From Streptomyces sp. Z26 (lineage in GTDB: Bacteria; Actinomycetota; Actinomycetes; Streptomycetales; Streptomycetaceae), in NCBI RefSeq assembly GCF_003665095.1, contig NZ_RCHV01000002.1, forward strand, positions 2,290,001 to 2,354,000: a stretch of DNA of 64,000 nucleotides, given 5' to 3'. Shown here in pieces: positions 54,139 to 63,359 of this stretch (position 1 is its first letter; every line of letters starts with the position of its first letter). Below the pieces are notes generated by a model that saw only the letters and a list, made by a program, of their open reading frames with translations, did no database searches and was not told where the DNA came from. Made by a program: the position numbers and the translations under genes.

Positions 54139-55554
54139 TCAGGCGTGGCACGCCCGTACCGCCTCCCGCAGCGCCCCGGCGACGTCCCCGACCGCCGTGT
54201 GCTCCCCGTCCCGTACGACGTGCCGCCCGGCGACGACCGTGTGCCGTACGTCCGCCGCGCCCGCCGCGAACACCACCGCCTCCGTGGCCAGCCGGGGCTC
54301 CGGGCCCGCGGTGCGGACGGAGTCGAGGGCGACCGTGGCGAAGTCGGCGGGCGCGCCCGGTTCCAGGCGGCCCGCGTCGGGGCGGCCGAGGGCCGCGTGG
54401 CCGTGCTCGGAGGCGGCCCGCAGCAGTTGGGCGGCGGTCCAGTGGCCGCGCGTACGGGTGCGCAGCCGCTCGTCGAGTTCGAGCGCCCGCGCCTCCTCCA
54501 GCAGGTCGATGACGGCGTGGCTGTCGCTGCCCAGCGACAGCGGGGAGCCCGCGCGTTGGAGCGCGGCGGCCGGTCCGATGCCGTCCGCGAGGTCGCGTTC
54601 GGTGGTGGGGCACATGCACACCCCGGTGTGCGAGCCGCCGAGGAGCGCGATGTCCGCGTCGGTGAGGTGCGTGGCGTGCACGGCGGTCGTACGCGGTCCG
54701 GTGACGCCGTGTTCCGCGAGGAGCTGCGTGGGGGTGCGCCCGTGGGCGGCGAGGCAGGCGTCGTTCTCGGCGGTCTGCTCCGACAGGTGCACGTGCAGCG
54801 GAGCCTCCCGTTCCCGCGCCCACTCCGCGACGGTCGCCAACTGGTCGGCGGGGACGGCCCGTACGGAGTGCACGGCGGCGCCGACGGTCGCGTACTCCCG
54901 GGCGCGCGCGTCGGGGCGGAGGGCGTCGGCGCGTTCCGCCCACGCCTCCGCCGTGCCGTCGGAGAAGCGCGACTGGTGGGTGTCGGGGGCCTTGCCGAAA
55001 CCGGCGGAGAGATAGCAGGTGTCCAGCAGGGTGATGCGGATTCCGGCCTCCCCCGCGGCGGCGATCAGCGCGTGCCCCATCGCGTTGGGGTCGTCGTAGC
55101 GGACGCCGCCGCGCGCGTGGTGCAGGTAGTGGAACTCACCGACCGCGGTGACGCCCGCGAGCGCCATCTCCGCGTACACCGCGCGCGCGAGCGCGAAGTA
55201 CGTGTCGGGGGTGAGCCGGGACGCCACCTGGTACATCACCTCCCGCCACGTCCAGAACGTGCCCGAGCCCACCTGTACGGTGCCGCGCAGCGCCCGGTGG
55301 AAGGCGTGGCTGTGGGCGTTCGCGAGGCCGGGCACGGTGAGGCCGCGCAGCCGTACGGCGGACGCGTCCGGCGCGGTGGCGCCCGTGTCCGTACCCGCGC
55401 CCGTGCGTACGGCGGTGATCCGGCCGTCCGCGACGTCCAGGTCGACGTCCGGCTCCACGGTGCCGTTCAGCCAGGCGTACTCGGCCCGGTAGGTCACCGT
55501 GGGCGGGCCGCCGTCCCGGCCGCTCCGCTCGTCCTGTCCGTCCTGTCCGTTCAC
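54139..55554 (-). CDS. hutF: Formimidoylglutamate deiminase
   Basis: A 471-residue amidohydrolase giving N-formylglutamate and ammonia from formimidoylglutamate. Its presence marks the five-step histidine route with N-formylglutamate as an intermediate. Motifs: [16 protein letters not shown] (metal His pair), [34 protein letters not shown] (substrate and metal His), [15 protein letters not shown], and [14 protein letters not shown]. The first about 20 residues, rich in Asp, Gly and Gln, are poorly conserved; a GTG at 55500 may also be used. GTG 55554 overlaps the stop of the upstream gene (GTGA), indicating coupling. Confidence 0.92.
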   Translation of the reverse strand: MNGQDGQDERSGRDGGPPTVTYRAEYAWLNGTVEPDVDLDVADGRITAVRTGAGTDTGATAPDASAVRLRGLTVPGLANAHSHAFHRALRGTVQVGSGTFWTWREVMYQVASRLTPDTYFALARAVYAEMALAGVTAVGEFHYLHHARGGVRYDDPNAMGHALIAAAGEAGIRITLLDTCYLSAGFGKAPDTHQSRFSDGTAEAWAERADALRPDARAREYATVGAAVHSVRAVPADQLATVAEWAREREAPLHVHLSEQTAENDACLAAHGRTPTQLLAEHGVTGPRTTAVHATHLTDADIALLGGSHTGVCMCPTTERDLADGIGPAAALQRAGSPLSLGSDSHAVIDLLEEARALELDERLRTRTRGHWTAAQLLRAASEHGHAALGRPDAGRLEPGAPADFATVALDSVRTAGPEPRLATEAVVFAAGAADVRHTVVAGRHVVRDGEHTAVGDVAGALREAVRACHA

Positions 55555-56843
55555 CGGCACGCCAGCTCCTCCAGTACGTCCGCGAGCGCCGTCACACCCG
55601 CCACGCAGTCGTCCTCCTCGGCGGACTCGGCGGGCGCGTGCGAGACACCCGTCGGGTTGCGTACGTACAGCATGGCCGTCGGCACCTGCGCCGACAGGAT
55701 GCCCGCGTCGTGCCCGGCGCCCGTCGGGAGCAGCGGGACACCCGCGCCGCCCTCGGTGGCCAGCGTCGCGGCGACGCGGTCGCGCAGCGCGTGCGCGAAC
55801 TCCACGACGGGCGTGAACGACTCGCGGTCGACGCGTACGTCGACCCCGTCCCGCGCGCCGCGTTCCGCCGCCGCCCGCTCGATCTCCGCGACGACCGACG
55901 CCAACGTCTCCTCGTCGGCGGCGCGGGAGTCCAGCCAGCCACGGACGAGCGAGGGGATGGCGTTGACGCCGTTCGGCTCGACGGAGACCTTGCCGAAGGT
56001 GGCGAGGGCGCCCGCCAGCCGCGCCTTCTTGCGGGCGGCCAGCACCGTGTTGGCGTACGTGAGCATCGGGTCGCGGCGGTCGTCGAGGCGGGTGGTGCCG
56101 GCGTGGTTGGCCTCGCCGTGGAAGTCGAACCGCCAGCGCCCGTGCGGCCAGATCGCCGACGCCACGCCCACCGGGTGGGCGGTGTCCGCCAGCGCGCGGC
56201 CCTGCTCCACGTGGAGTTCGACGAACGCCCCGACGCGGCCCAGCCGTTCGGGGTCGGCGCCGAGGGAGTCCGGGTCGTACCCGGCGCGTTCCATCGCGCG
56301 GGGCAGCGGGACGCCGTCGCCGTCGCGCAGTTCGCGCGCGCGTTCCGGGGTGAGCAGGCCCGCAGACAGCCGGGAGCCGACGCAGGCGAGGCCGAAGCGC
56401 GCGCCCTCCTCGTCCCCGAAGTTGACGATGCCGAGCGGCTTGGCGAAACGCGCTCCGCGCGCGCGGAGCGCGTCGACGGCGGCGAAGGCGGAGACGACAC
56501 CGAGCGGGCCGTCGAACGCGCCACCGTCCGGTACGGAGTCCAGGTGCGAGCCGGTGACCACGGCGTCGCCGACGGAAACCGTACCGCTGTCGGCGGATTC
56601 CGTGCCCTCCGCGCGCGCGGAGGGCACGTTCAGCCACGCCCACTGGTTGCCGTTCCGGTCCAGTTCGTACGCCAGGCCGCGCGCCTCCGCCTGCGCCCGG
56701 AACCAGGCGCGGCAGTCGGTGTCGGCGCCGGTCCATGCGTACCTGCGGTAGCCGCCGCTGCGCGCGTCCCGGCCGAGGACGGCCAGTTCGCGCCACATCT
56801 CCTGGAACGACGCGGGACGCGCGGCCCCCGCCGCCCCCGTCAC
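55551..56843 (-). CDS. M20 family amidohydrolase, allantoate amidohydrolase-like
   Basis: A 430-residue metallo-hydrolase of the Zn-dependent exopeptidase M20 class. [22 protein letters not shown] carries the first His and the bridging Asp, [13 protein letters not shown] the catalytic Glu pair, [13 protein letters not shown] is typical of allantoate amidohydrolases and N-carbamoyl amidases, and [18 protein letters not shown] lies in the lid domain. It is annotated by similarity as an allantoate-type enzyme, but it sits inside the hut operon, coupled to hutU and hutF, so a role in N-formylglutamate hydrolysis is possible (see findings). GTG overlaps the hutU stop. Confidence 0.85.
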   Translation of the reverse strand: MTGAAGAARPASFQEMWRELAVLGRDARSGGYRRYAWTGADTDCRAWFRAQAEARGLAYELDRNGNQWAWLNVPSARAEGTESADSGTVSVGDAVVTGSHLDSVPDGGAFDGPLGVVSAFAAVDALRARGARFAKPLGIVNFGDEEGARFGLACVGSRLSAGLLTPERARELRDGDGVPLPRAMERAGYDPDSLGADPERLGRVGAFVELHVEQGRALADTAHPVGVASAIWPHGRWRFDFHGEANHAGTTRLDDRRDPMLTYANTVLAARKKARLAGALATFGKVSVEPNGVNAIPSLVRGWLDSRAADEETLASVVAEIERAAAERGARDGVDVRVDRESFTPVVEFAHALRDRVAATLATEGGAGVPLLPTGAGHDAGILSAQVPTAMLYVRNPTGVSHAPAESAEEDDCVAGVTALADVLEELACR

Positions 56844-58567
56844 GCGCCGTCCCCCGCGCCGTCCGCGCCGCCGTCGCCCGTACCCGTACGGTCGCCGGTC
56901 TCGCGCATCGGCACCCGTACGCCGCGCTCCGCCGCGACCTCCTCGGCCCGCTCGTAGCCCGCGTCGACGTGCCGGATGACGCCCATGCCCGGGTCGTTGG
57001 TGAGCACCCGGCGCAGCTTCTCGCCCGCCAGGGGCGTGCCGTCCGCGACCGTCACCTGGCCCGCGTGCAGGGAGCGGCCCATGCCGACGCCGCCGCCGTG
57101 GTGGATCGAGACCCAGGACGCGCCGGAGGCCACGTTCACCATGGCGTTCAGCAGCGGCCAGTCCGCGATGGCGTCCGAGCCGTCCTTCATGGCCTCCGTC
57201 TCGCGGTACGGGGACGCCACCGAGCCGCAGTCCAGGTGGTCGCGGCCGAGGACGATCGGTGCGGAGAGCTCTCCGGACGCGACCATCTCGTTGAAGCGCT
57301 CACCCGCCTTGTCGCGCTCGCCGTAGCCCAGCCAGCAGATACGGGCGGGCAGCCCCTGGAAGTGCACGCGTTCCCCGGCGAGCTTCAGCCAGCGGGCCAA
57401 CGACTCGTTCTCCGGGAAGAGTTCGAGCAGCGCGCGGTCCGTCGCCGCGATGTCCTTCGGGTCGCCGGAGAGCGCCGCCCACCGGAACGGGCCCTTGCCC
57501 TCGCAGAACAGCGGCCGGATGTAGGCCGGTACGAAGCCCGGGAAGTCGAAGGCCCGCGCGTAGCCGCCGGTACGGGCCTCGCCGCGGATCGAGTTGCCGT
57601 AGTCGAAGACCTCAGCTCCCGCGTCCAGGAAGCCGACCATCGCCTCCACGTGCCGGGCCATCGACTCCTGCGCGCGCGCCGTGAACTCGGCGGGCTTCTC
57701 GGCGGCGTACGCGGCCATGTCCGCGAAGTCGACGCCCACCGGCAGGTACGCGAGCGGGTCGTGGGCCGACGTCTGGTCGGTGACGATGTCGATCGGCGCG
57801 TCCGCCGCGAGGAGCCGCGGCAGCACCTCGGCGGCGTTGCCGAGCAGCCCGACGGAGAGCGGTCGGCGCGCGGCGCGCGCCTCCTCGACCAGCCGGAGGG
57901 CGTCGTCGAGGGAGTCGGCGCGCACGTCCAGGTAGCCGTGCTCGATGCGGCGGTCGATACGGGACGGGTCGCACTCGACGCAGAGCGCGACGCCGCCGTT
58001 CATGGTGACGGCCAGCGGCTGCGCGCCGCCCATGCCGCCGAGCCCGGCGGTGAGCGTGACGGTCCCGGCGAGGGTGCCGTCGGACGTGCGCCCCTCGCGG
58101 GTGAGCTTGGCGGCGACGGCGGCGAAGGTCTCGTACGTGCCCTGGAGGATGCCCTGGGTGCCGATGTAGATCCACGAACCGGCGGTCATCTGGCCGTACA
58201 TGGTGAGTCCGAGCGCGTCGAGGCGCCGGAACTCCTCCCAGTTCGCCCAGTCCCCGACGAGGTTGGAGTTGGCGAGGAGCACGCGCGGCGCCCACTCGTG
58301 CGTCTGCATGACGCCGACGGGGCGCCCGGACTGGACGAGCATCGTCTCGTCGTCCGCGAGCGTCTCCAGGGTGCGCACCATGGCGTCGAACGAGCCCCAG
58401 TCGCGGGCCGCCTTCCCGGTCCCGCCGTAGACGACGAGCTTGTCGGGGTGCTCGGCCACCTCCGGGTCCAGGTTGTTCTGGAGCATCCGCAGCGCGGCTT
58501 CCTGCTGCCAGCCGCGCGCGCTGATCCGGGTGCCGCGCGGTGCCCGTACCGGTCGGGGTCCTGACAT
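56840..58567 (-). CDS. hutU: Urocanate hydratase
   Basis: A 575-residue NAD-dependent enzyme turning urocanate into imidazolonepropionate. The N-terminal region has [21 protein letters not shown] and [15 protein letters not shown], then [17 protein letters not shown]. The NAD segment is [14 protein letters not shown], and the catalytic region holds [13 protein letters not shown] and [13 protein letters not shown]. Both match the standard Hut[18 protein letters not shown] is close to the end. The C-terminal about 25 residues are an Asp/Gly-rich extension. GGGAGG precedes the ATG. It is the first gene of the operon and has a promoter with an inverted repeat. Confidence 0.96.
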   Translation of the reverse strand: MSGPRPVRAPRGTRISARGWQQEAALRMLQNNLDPEVAEHPDKLVVYGGTGKAARDWGSFDAMVRTLETLADDETMLVQSGRPVGVMQTHEWAPRVLLANSNLVGDWANWEEFRRLDALGLTMYGQMTAGSWIYIGTQGILQGTYETFAAVAAKLTREGRTSDGTLAGTVTLTAGLGGMGGAQPLAVTMNGGVALCVECDPSRIDRRIEHGYLDVRADSLDDALRLVEEARAARRPLSVGLLGNAAEVLPRLLAADAPIDIVTDQTSAHDPLAYLPVGVDFADMAAYAAEKPAEFTARAQESMARHVEAMVGFLDAGAEVFDYGNSIRGEARTGGYARAFDFPGFVPAYIRPLFCEGKGPFRWAALSGDPKDIAATDRALLELFPENESLARWLKLAGERVHFQGLPARICWLGYGERDKAGERFNEMVASGELSAPIVLGRDHLDCGSVASPYRETEAMKDGSDAIADWPLLNAMVNVASGASWVSIHHGGGVGMGRSLHAGQVTVADGTPLAGEKLRRVLTNDPGMGVIRHVDAGYERAEEVAAERGVRVPMRETGDRTGTGDGGADGAGDGA

Positions 58568-58601
58568 GGCCCTGCCTCCCGTCGAAGGAACATCAGCGTT
58601 C

Positions 58602-58638
58602 TATTCATACACCCTACGGAGTGAATATTTTCAGTCAA
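58602..58638 (-). promoter_or_regulatory. hutU promoter with inverted repeat over the -10
   Basis: On the complement, TTGACT (58633-58638) and TAGGGT (58611-58616) are 16 bases apart. TATTCA (58602-58607) and TGAATA (58622-58627) form an inverted repeat with a 14-base centre that contains the -10 box. This is a likely operator for control of the hut operon. Confidence 0.55.
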
Positions 58639-58683
58639 CAACCACGCTGGGATTCGGCGCCCCGCCCGTGTTTGTGTGGCTCC

Positions 58684-60132
58684 ATGGACCACGCGCATTC
58701 CGCCACGAACACCGCGGACTCCCCCACGGGCGACCCCTCCGACGCTTCCTCGGACACCCCGGCCCGCCCCCGTACGCCGGGCGCCCGCGTCGCCGCCCGC
58801 CGGGACCTGGCCGTACGCGCCGCCGTCGCCCGCGGCCTGGTCGACGACGGCGCCCGTCCGGTCGCCGCCCTGCTGGACGTGGCGACCGTACGGGAGTCCG
58901 CGGCGGCACTCCGTACGGCCTTCGCCGCCGTGGCCGCGGACGGCCAGGACGTACTGCACACCTTCGCCGTCAAGGCCGCCGCCCTGGTCCCCGTACTGCG
59001 CCTGCTCTCCGACTGCGGCGTCGGCGCCGAGGTGGCCAGCCCCGGCGAACTGGCCCTGGCCCGCGCCGCGGGCGTCAGCCCCGCGCACACCGTCCTGGAC
59101 AGCCCCGCCAAGACCGGCGCCGAACTGGCCGAGGCGCTCGCCCTCGGTATCGCGCTCAACGCCGACAACCCGGAGGAGCTGCGCCGCCTCGACGCGCTCC
59201 GCCCCTCCCCCGGCGCCCGGCTCGGCCTCCGCGTCAACCCGCAGCTCGGCGCGGGCGCCATCGACGCGATGAGCACGGCCACCGCCACCTCGAAGTTCGG
59301 CGTCGCGCTGCGCGACGAGGGCGCCCGCGACTGGGTCGTCCGCGCCTACCGCGACCGCCCCTGGCTGACGCGCCTGCACTGCCACGTCGGGTCGCAGGGC
59401 ATGCCGCTGGAGGCGATGGCGGCGGGCGTACGGGCCACGTACGAGCTGGCCGAGGAGATCAACACCGCCGTGGGGCACCGCCGGATCGACACCCTCGACA
59501 TCGGGGGCGGCCTCCCCGTCGACTTCACGTCCGACGAGACGTCACCGACCTTCGACACGTACGCCCGGCTGCTGGCCCGTACGGTGCCGGGGCTGTTCTC
59601 CGGACGGTACGCGCTGGTCACCGAGTTCGGCCGGTCGCTCCTCGCGCGCGCGGGCACCGTGCTGGCCCGCGTCGAGTACGCCAAGTCGGCGGGCGGGCGC
59701 CCCGTCGCGGTGACGCACGCGGGCGCGCAGGTCGCGGTCCGCACGGTGTTCGCACCGGAGGCGTGGCCGCTGCGGGTACGGGCGTACGACGGGCGGGGGC
59801 GGCCGAAGGACGCGCCGCCGGTACGGCAGGACGTCGCCGGCCCGTGCTGCTTCGCGGGCGACCTGGTGGCGCGCGACCGGGAGCTGCCGCTGCTCGCGGC
59901 GGGGGACCACGTGGGGCTGCTGGACACCGGCGCGTACTACTTCTCCAACCCCTTCGGCTACAACTCCCTGCCGCGCCCCGGGGTGTACGGCTTCACCTGC
60001 GGCGACGGGGAGGGTGCGGACGGTGCGGAGGGTACGGACGGCGTGCGGTTCCTGTCCGTACGGGAGCCGCAGACCCTCGACGACATCGTGGCCGAGTCGG
60101 GCGGCGGGCGGCCGGACGCGCTGCTGGACTGA
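58684..60132 (+). CDS. PLP-dependent decarboxylase, diaminopimelate/ornithine type (fold III)
   Basis: A 482-residue alanine-racemase-fold enzyme. The PLP lysine is in TFAVKAAALVPVLRLL, the phosphate or barrel motifs are LHCHVGSQGMPLE and DTLDIGGGLPVDFTS, and the C-terminal catalytic Cys is in GPCCFAGDLV, followed by TGAYYFSNPFGYNS. This is the set expected for diaminopimelate decarboxylase relatives, but it diverges from typical LysA and the substrate is unclear. The first about 40 residues are Ser/Thr/Asp-rich. The ATG has no obvious ribosome site, and a leaderless start is possible. It is divergent from hutU, with 116 bases between, so both may share regulation. Confidence 0.85.
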   Translation: MDHAHSATNTADSPTGDPSDASSDTPARPRTPGARVAARRDLAVRAAVARGLVDDGARPVAALLDVATVRESAAALRTAFAAVAADGQDVLHTFAVKAAALVPVLRLLSDCGVGAEVASPGELALARAAGVSPAHTVLDSPAKTGAELAEALALGIALNADNPEELRRLDALRPSPGARLGLRVNPQLGAGAIDAMSTATATSKFGVALRDEGARDWVVRAYRDRPWLTRLHCHVGSQGMPLEAMAAGVRATYELAEEINTAVGHRRIDTLDIGGGLPVDFTSDETSPTFDTYARLLARTVPGLFSGRYALVTEFGRSLLARAGTVLARVEYAKSAGGRPVAVTHAGAQVAVRTVFAPEAWPLRVRAYDGRGRPKDAPPVRQDVAGPCCFAGDLVARDRELPLLAAGDHVGLLDTGAYYFSNPFGYNSLPRPGVYGFTCGDGEGADGAEGTDGVRFLSVREPQTLDDIVAESGGGRPDALLD

Positions 60133-60156
60133 CCGGCGGCTGCGGGGCGTTGCGGT

Positions 60157-60176
60157 GGGGTGGGGTGGGGTGCGGG
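60157..60176 (+). other. G-quadruplex-forming run between convergent genes
   Basis: Three GGGG runs and one GGG run are spaced by 1, 1 and 2 bases. The 20-base motif lies between the stops of two convergent genes, where no ordinary terminator hairpin is visible. Confidence 0.55.
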
Positions 60177-60177
60177 C

Positions 60178-60747
60178 TCAGGCCGTGCGCCGCCGCGCCC
60201 CACCCGCCACCGCGTCACCGGCCAGCGGCCCCGTCGTCATCCAGCCGCGCACCTCCGCGCGCGCGGGACCACGCCCGGCGGCCCACTCCGGACGCACCCA
60301 CAACAGCCGCTCGTGCCGCAGCTCCCAGCGCCCGAGCCAGACCGACTTCGCCCACAGCCCGGCACCCGCCCCGGCCAGCACGGCACCACCCGCGGCCGGT
60401 ACGGCGGCGGACGACGCGACCGCCGCCGCGAAGCCCAGCGGCAGCCACCAGCGGTGGACGCGCCGCCACTCCCGTACGGTCACCGCCCGGTCCCGCAGCA
60501 CCGCCCACTTCCCGGCCGGTGCCGCCTCCGCCAGCAGCTCGCGGCAGCGCCCGCGCCGTACGGCGAACGCGCCCGCCGCCGCGCACAGGAACAGCAACGC
60601 CCCCACCAGCACCCCGATGCGTCTCCCCGACCAGCCGGGCACCGCCAGCCCCACGCCCGCAGCCAGCAGGCCCGTCCACCACCACGCACCGGCTGCCGCC
60701 CGCAGGTAGACCGGCACCCGCGCCAGCGCGTACGAACCGCGTCCCAT
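60178..60747 (-). CDS. Small membrane protein, unknown function
   Basis: A 189-residue protein with two close pairs of hydrophobic helices: WWWTGLLAAGVGLAVPGW and IGVLVGALLFLCAAAGAFAV near residues 22-60, and WWLPLGFAAAVASSAAVPAAG with GAVLAGAGAGLW near 100-140. Between and after the pairs are charged cytoplasmic loops rich in Arg and Trp. I do not recognise a family. ATG 60747 has GAGGGGAG seven bases upstream, and a longer frame from 60792 is less likely. It converges on the PLP decarboxylase gene. Confidence 0.7.
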   Translation of the reverse strand: MGRGSYALARVPVYLRAAAGAWWWTGLLAAGVGLAVPGWSGRRIGVLVGALLFLCAAAGAFAVRRGRCRELLAEAAPAGKWAVLRDRAVTVREWRRVHRWWLPLGFAAAVASSAAVPAAGGAVLAGAGAGLWAKSVWLGRWELRHERLLWVRPEWAAGRGPARAEVRGWMTTGPLAGDAVAGGARRRTA

Positions 60748-60962
60748 CGGCACGCTCCCCTCATCCCGTACGTACGGCGGCGGGCGCCGCACGTGTCCGT
60801 CAGTTCCGGCCCAGCAGGGTAGTGAGCCGTCATGAGAATCGTCTGAGCGCGCCCCCGCGCGCGCCGTACGCCCTACGCCGATGAGTTTCCGGCGCCCCCA
60901 CGGTCAGAACGGCGAGGGCACCGGCAGCACGGCGCCACCGGCAGCACGGCAGAGGAGCGGCC

Positions 60963-61016
60963 ATGTCCCCGCGGAACACCCCCCGTACCGGCGCCGCCGC
61001 CCCCGCGCGCGGATGA
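60963..61016 (+). CDS. Possible 17-residue leader peptide
   Basis: A short ORF with a clear GAGGAG ribosome site begins MSPRNTPRTG and stops at TGA 61014-61016. That stop overlaps the ATG of the next gene (ATGA), which itself has no ribosome site. Such an arrangement would couple translation of the larger gene. Short ORFs occur by chance, so support is limited. Confidence 0.3.
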   Translation: MSPRNTPRTGAAAPARG

Positions 61017-61684
61017 GCGCGCCACGGGAACACCCACCGGAGGGACGTACGCCGCGGGAGCACCCGGGCGCCGCGCTGCTGGAACGCGCCGTCGGCTACG
61101 CCCTGTGCAGCGTCCGCCCCGTCACCCCGGACCTGCTCACCCTGGCCACGCCCTGCCGCGGCTGGAACCTGCACCGGCTGCTGCGCCACACGAACGACTC
61201 CCTGGCCGCGCTCCGCGAGGGCGTCGACACCGGGCACGTGGACCTGGCGCCCGCGGAGGAGTCGTACGGCGACCCGGCGGAGGCGTTCCGTACGCGCGCC
61301 GCGCTCCTCCTCGGCGCCTGGTCCGCCCCACCCCGGCCGGAACGTGCCCCGCGCGCGGGGGACGCGTACGGCGCGGACGGTCGCGTGGTGTCCGTCGGGG
61401 ACCGGGCGCTGGTGGCGGCGGCCGTCGCGCGCGCGGGGGCGCTGGAGATCGCGGTGCACGGCTGGGACATCGCGCGGGCCACCGGCCTGCCCCGGCCGAT
61501 ACCCCCGGCGCTGGCGACCGAACTGCTCGGCGCGGCCCGGCAGTTCGTACCCGCCCCGCGCGACCGCCACCCGCTGTTCGGCCCGCCGGTCACCACCCCG
61601 CCGGACGCGGCCCCCGGCGACCGCCTCGTCGCCTACCTCGGCCGCGACCCGTGGCCACGTACCGACACCCCGCCGCACACCTGA
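61013..61684 (+). CDS. TIGR03086-like / DinB-fold metal-binding protein
   Basis: A 223-residue cytoplasmic protein of the mycothiol-dependent maleylpyruvate isomerase-like superfamily. The LATPCRGWNLHRLLRHTNDSLAALREG region holds the first metal-binding His and is the most conserved part; LEIAVHGWDIARATG carries another His. These are typical of TIGR03086 proteins, which often lack a known substrate. The first 25 residues are Pro/Arg-rich. An upstream ORF overlaps the start (see 60963-61016). It converges on the RpiR-type regulator, with only 27 bases between. Confidence 0.75.
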   Translation: MSAPREHPPEGRTPREHPGAALLERAVGYALCSVRPVTPDLLTLATPCRGWNLHRLLRHTNDSLAALREGVDTGHVDLAPAEESYGDPAEAFRTRAALLLGAWSAPPRPERAPRAGDAYGADGRVVSVGDRALVAAAVARAGALEIAVHGWDIARATGLPRPIPPALATELLGAARQFVPAPRDRHPLFGPPVTTPPDAAPGDRLVAYLGRDPWPRTDTPPHT

Positions 61685-61711
61685 CCCCCCCCCACCGGCG
61701 CGCCCCGCGCC

Positions 61712-62569
61712 TCACTCCACGAACAGCCCGCGCTCCGCCGCGCGCGCGTCGAAGTCCTCCAACCGGGCCTGCGCGTCCGGCAGTCCGTCGCACATCGCCT
61801 CCAGCAGCACCCGCGCCAGCAGCATCGGCGCGCACGCCGTGTCGAAGGCCAGCCCGGTGCCCACGGCCGCCGGCAGCAGCACGTCGGCCGGGTGCGCCAC
61901 CGGGGCCAGCACGCTGTCCGCCACCGTGACGACCCGCAGCCCCGCGCCGCGCGCGTGGTCCAGCGCCGCCACCGTCTCCCGGGGGTGCCGGGGCAGGGCG
62001 AAGCAGAGCAGGGCGCTCGCCCCGGCCCGTACGGCGGCGTCGATCCGGTCCGCGAGCATGGAGCCGCCCTCGTCGAGCAGGCGTACGTCCGGGTGCACCT
62101 TCGCGGCGAAGTACGCGAAGCCGCGCGCCTGCGCGGAGGCAGCGCGCAGGCCGAGCACGGGGAGCGCGGGCGAGGCGGCGAGGAGCCGCCCGGCGCGTTC
62201 GACGGGGGCGGGGTCGGCGAGGAGGGCGGCGAGTTCGCGGAGGTTGTCGATCTCGGAGAGCACGGCCTGCTGGTACTCGTTGCCGGGGGCGGCGCCCCCG
62301 CCCGCCCCGTGCTCCCCCGCCTGTTCCGCGCCGGACTCCGGCACGTCCCGCAGGTGCCTGCGCAGCGCCGGGTAGCCGTCGAAGCCGAGCGCGACGGCGA
62401 ACCGCGTGACGGACGGCTGGCTGACACCGGCGAGTTCGGCCAGCTCCACGCTGGACAGGAACGGGGCGTCCGCCGCCCGCCGCACCATGCAGTGGGCGAT
62501 CCGCCGCTGGGCGGGCGTGAGCCGGTGGCCCTCGAAAAGCTTCAGCAACCGCGCGCTCGCGCCGCCCAT
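61712..62569 (-). CDS. MurR/RpiR-family transcriptional regulator
   Basis: A 285-residue regulator with an N-terminal helix-turn-helix (LTPAQRRIAHCMVRRAADAPFLSSVELAEL then AGVSQPSVTRFAVALGFDGYPALRRHL) and a C-terminal SIS domain for a phosphosugar ligand (ALPVLGLRAASAQARGFAYFAAK, then ALLCFALPRHPRETVAALDHA). These proteins usually respond to sugar phosphates. A near-perfect 16-base palindrome lies between its promoter elements. The HTH is intact, so it is likely functional, and a link to the hut operon or to mannose and amino-sugar genes nearby is only a guess. Confidence 0.9.
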   Translation of the reverse strand: MGGASARLLKLFEGHRLTPAQRRIAHCMVRRAADAPFLSSVELAELAGVSQPSVTRFAVALGFDGYPALRRHLRDVPESGAEQAGEHGAGGGAAPGNEYQQAVLSEIDNLRELAALLADPAPVERAGRLLAASPALPVLGLRAASAQARGFAYFAAKVHPDVRLLDEGGSMLADRIDAAVRAGASALLCFALPRHPRETVAALDHARGAGLRVVTVADSVLAPVAHPADVLLPAAVGTGLAFDTACAPMLLARVLLEAMCDGLPDAQARLEDFDARAAERGLFVE

Positions 62570-62628
62570 CGCGCCACCCGTCCCGTCTTCCGCCGCCGCC
62601 GACGACTGCTTTCACCGCGCTCCGACTC

Positions 62629-62644
62629 TGCATGACTCCATACA
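62629..62644. promoter_or_regulatory. Palindrome upstream of the RpiR-type gene
   Basis: TGCATGACTCCATACA has arms TGYATG and CATRCA. On the complement it falls between a TTGCTC -35-like and a CAGAGT -10-like box spaced 18 bases, so it could be an autoregulatory operator. Confidence 0.4.
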
Positions 62645-62730
62645 GGGGGAGCAACTCTGAGGATCACCGCAGGCGATTGGTGGGGATACCCCCAGTGCCC
62701 CGGTGGCTCCTGGTTCGTATCCTGTTCGCC

Positions 62731-63171
62731 ATGGACGCTCGCGACCCGGAGTTGAAGAAGGAACTCGACGCGACCTTGCAGATCCGCAAGGAGCTCGGGC
62801 CTGAGTACGAGTCGGAGCTGGTCGATTCGTTCCTGGAGAAGCTGGAGGAGTCGGTGGACCGGCGGGTCCGCAGACAGCTGGCCGAGCAGCAGATGGTCGT
62901 GGCGCGCGGCAGCAGCCCGCGTCCGGCGCAGCATCCGAACGCCGCGCTCCCCGACGGGCTGGGCGCCGGGCTGGGAGTGGCCGTCGTCTCCCTCGTGCTG
63001 GCGATCCCGCTGTCCGCGATCGCCGCGGTCAACACCGGCCTGCCGGGCCTGCTCGTCTGCTGGGGCGCCATCGTCGCCGTCAACGGACTGCACGCGAGCC
63101 GCGCCTGGTTCGAGCTGCGCCTCAGCCGCCAGTCGCAGGCGTCCCCGTCGTCGATGAGCGGCTGGGACTGA
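62731..63171 (+). CDS. Small membrane protein with N-terminal coiled coil
   Basis: A 146-residue protein. The first about 55 residues are charged and alpha-helical (DPELKKELDATLQIRKELGP, SFLEKLEESVDRRVRRQL), able to form a coiled coil. Two hydrophobic helices follow, GLGVAVVSLVLAIPLSAIAAV and LLVCWGAIVAVNGLHA, with a short turn. I do not recognise a function; similar proteins occur in streptomycetes near cystathionine genes, as I recall. ATG 62731 has no ribosome site, but TATCCT at 62718-62723 lies 7 bases before it, so a leaderless start is likely. Confidence 0.78.
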   Translation: MDARDPELKKELDATLQIRKELGPEYESELVDSFLEKLEESVDRRVRRQLAEQQMVVARGSSPRPAQHPNAALPDGLGAGLGVAVVSLVLAIPLSAIAAVNTGLPGLLVCWGAIVAVNGLHASRAWFELRLSRQSQASPSSMSGWD

Positions 63172-63315
63172 CCACGGGTCACGGCGGCACGGGCACGGAC
63201 GCAGGCACAGGCACAGGCACTGGGGCGTACGGGCCGCGCGACCCGCACCGGTCGCGTCACGCGTACCGCCCACACCGTCCGTACCGCCCACACCACCCGC
63301 GCCGCCCGCACGGTC

Positions 63316-63352
63316 CCGGCGGGACGGCCGACCCCCGTCCCCGTCCCGCCGG
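63316..63352. terminator. Bidirectional terminator before the CBS gene end
   Basis: A perfect 10-bp inverted repeat, CCGGCGGGAC at 63316-63325 and its complement at 63343-63352, with a 17-base loop, between convergent genes. Confidence 0.75.
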
Positions 63353-63359
63353 TGCGCGG

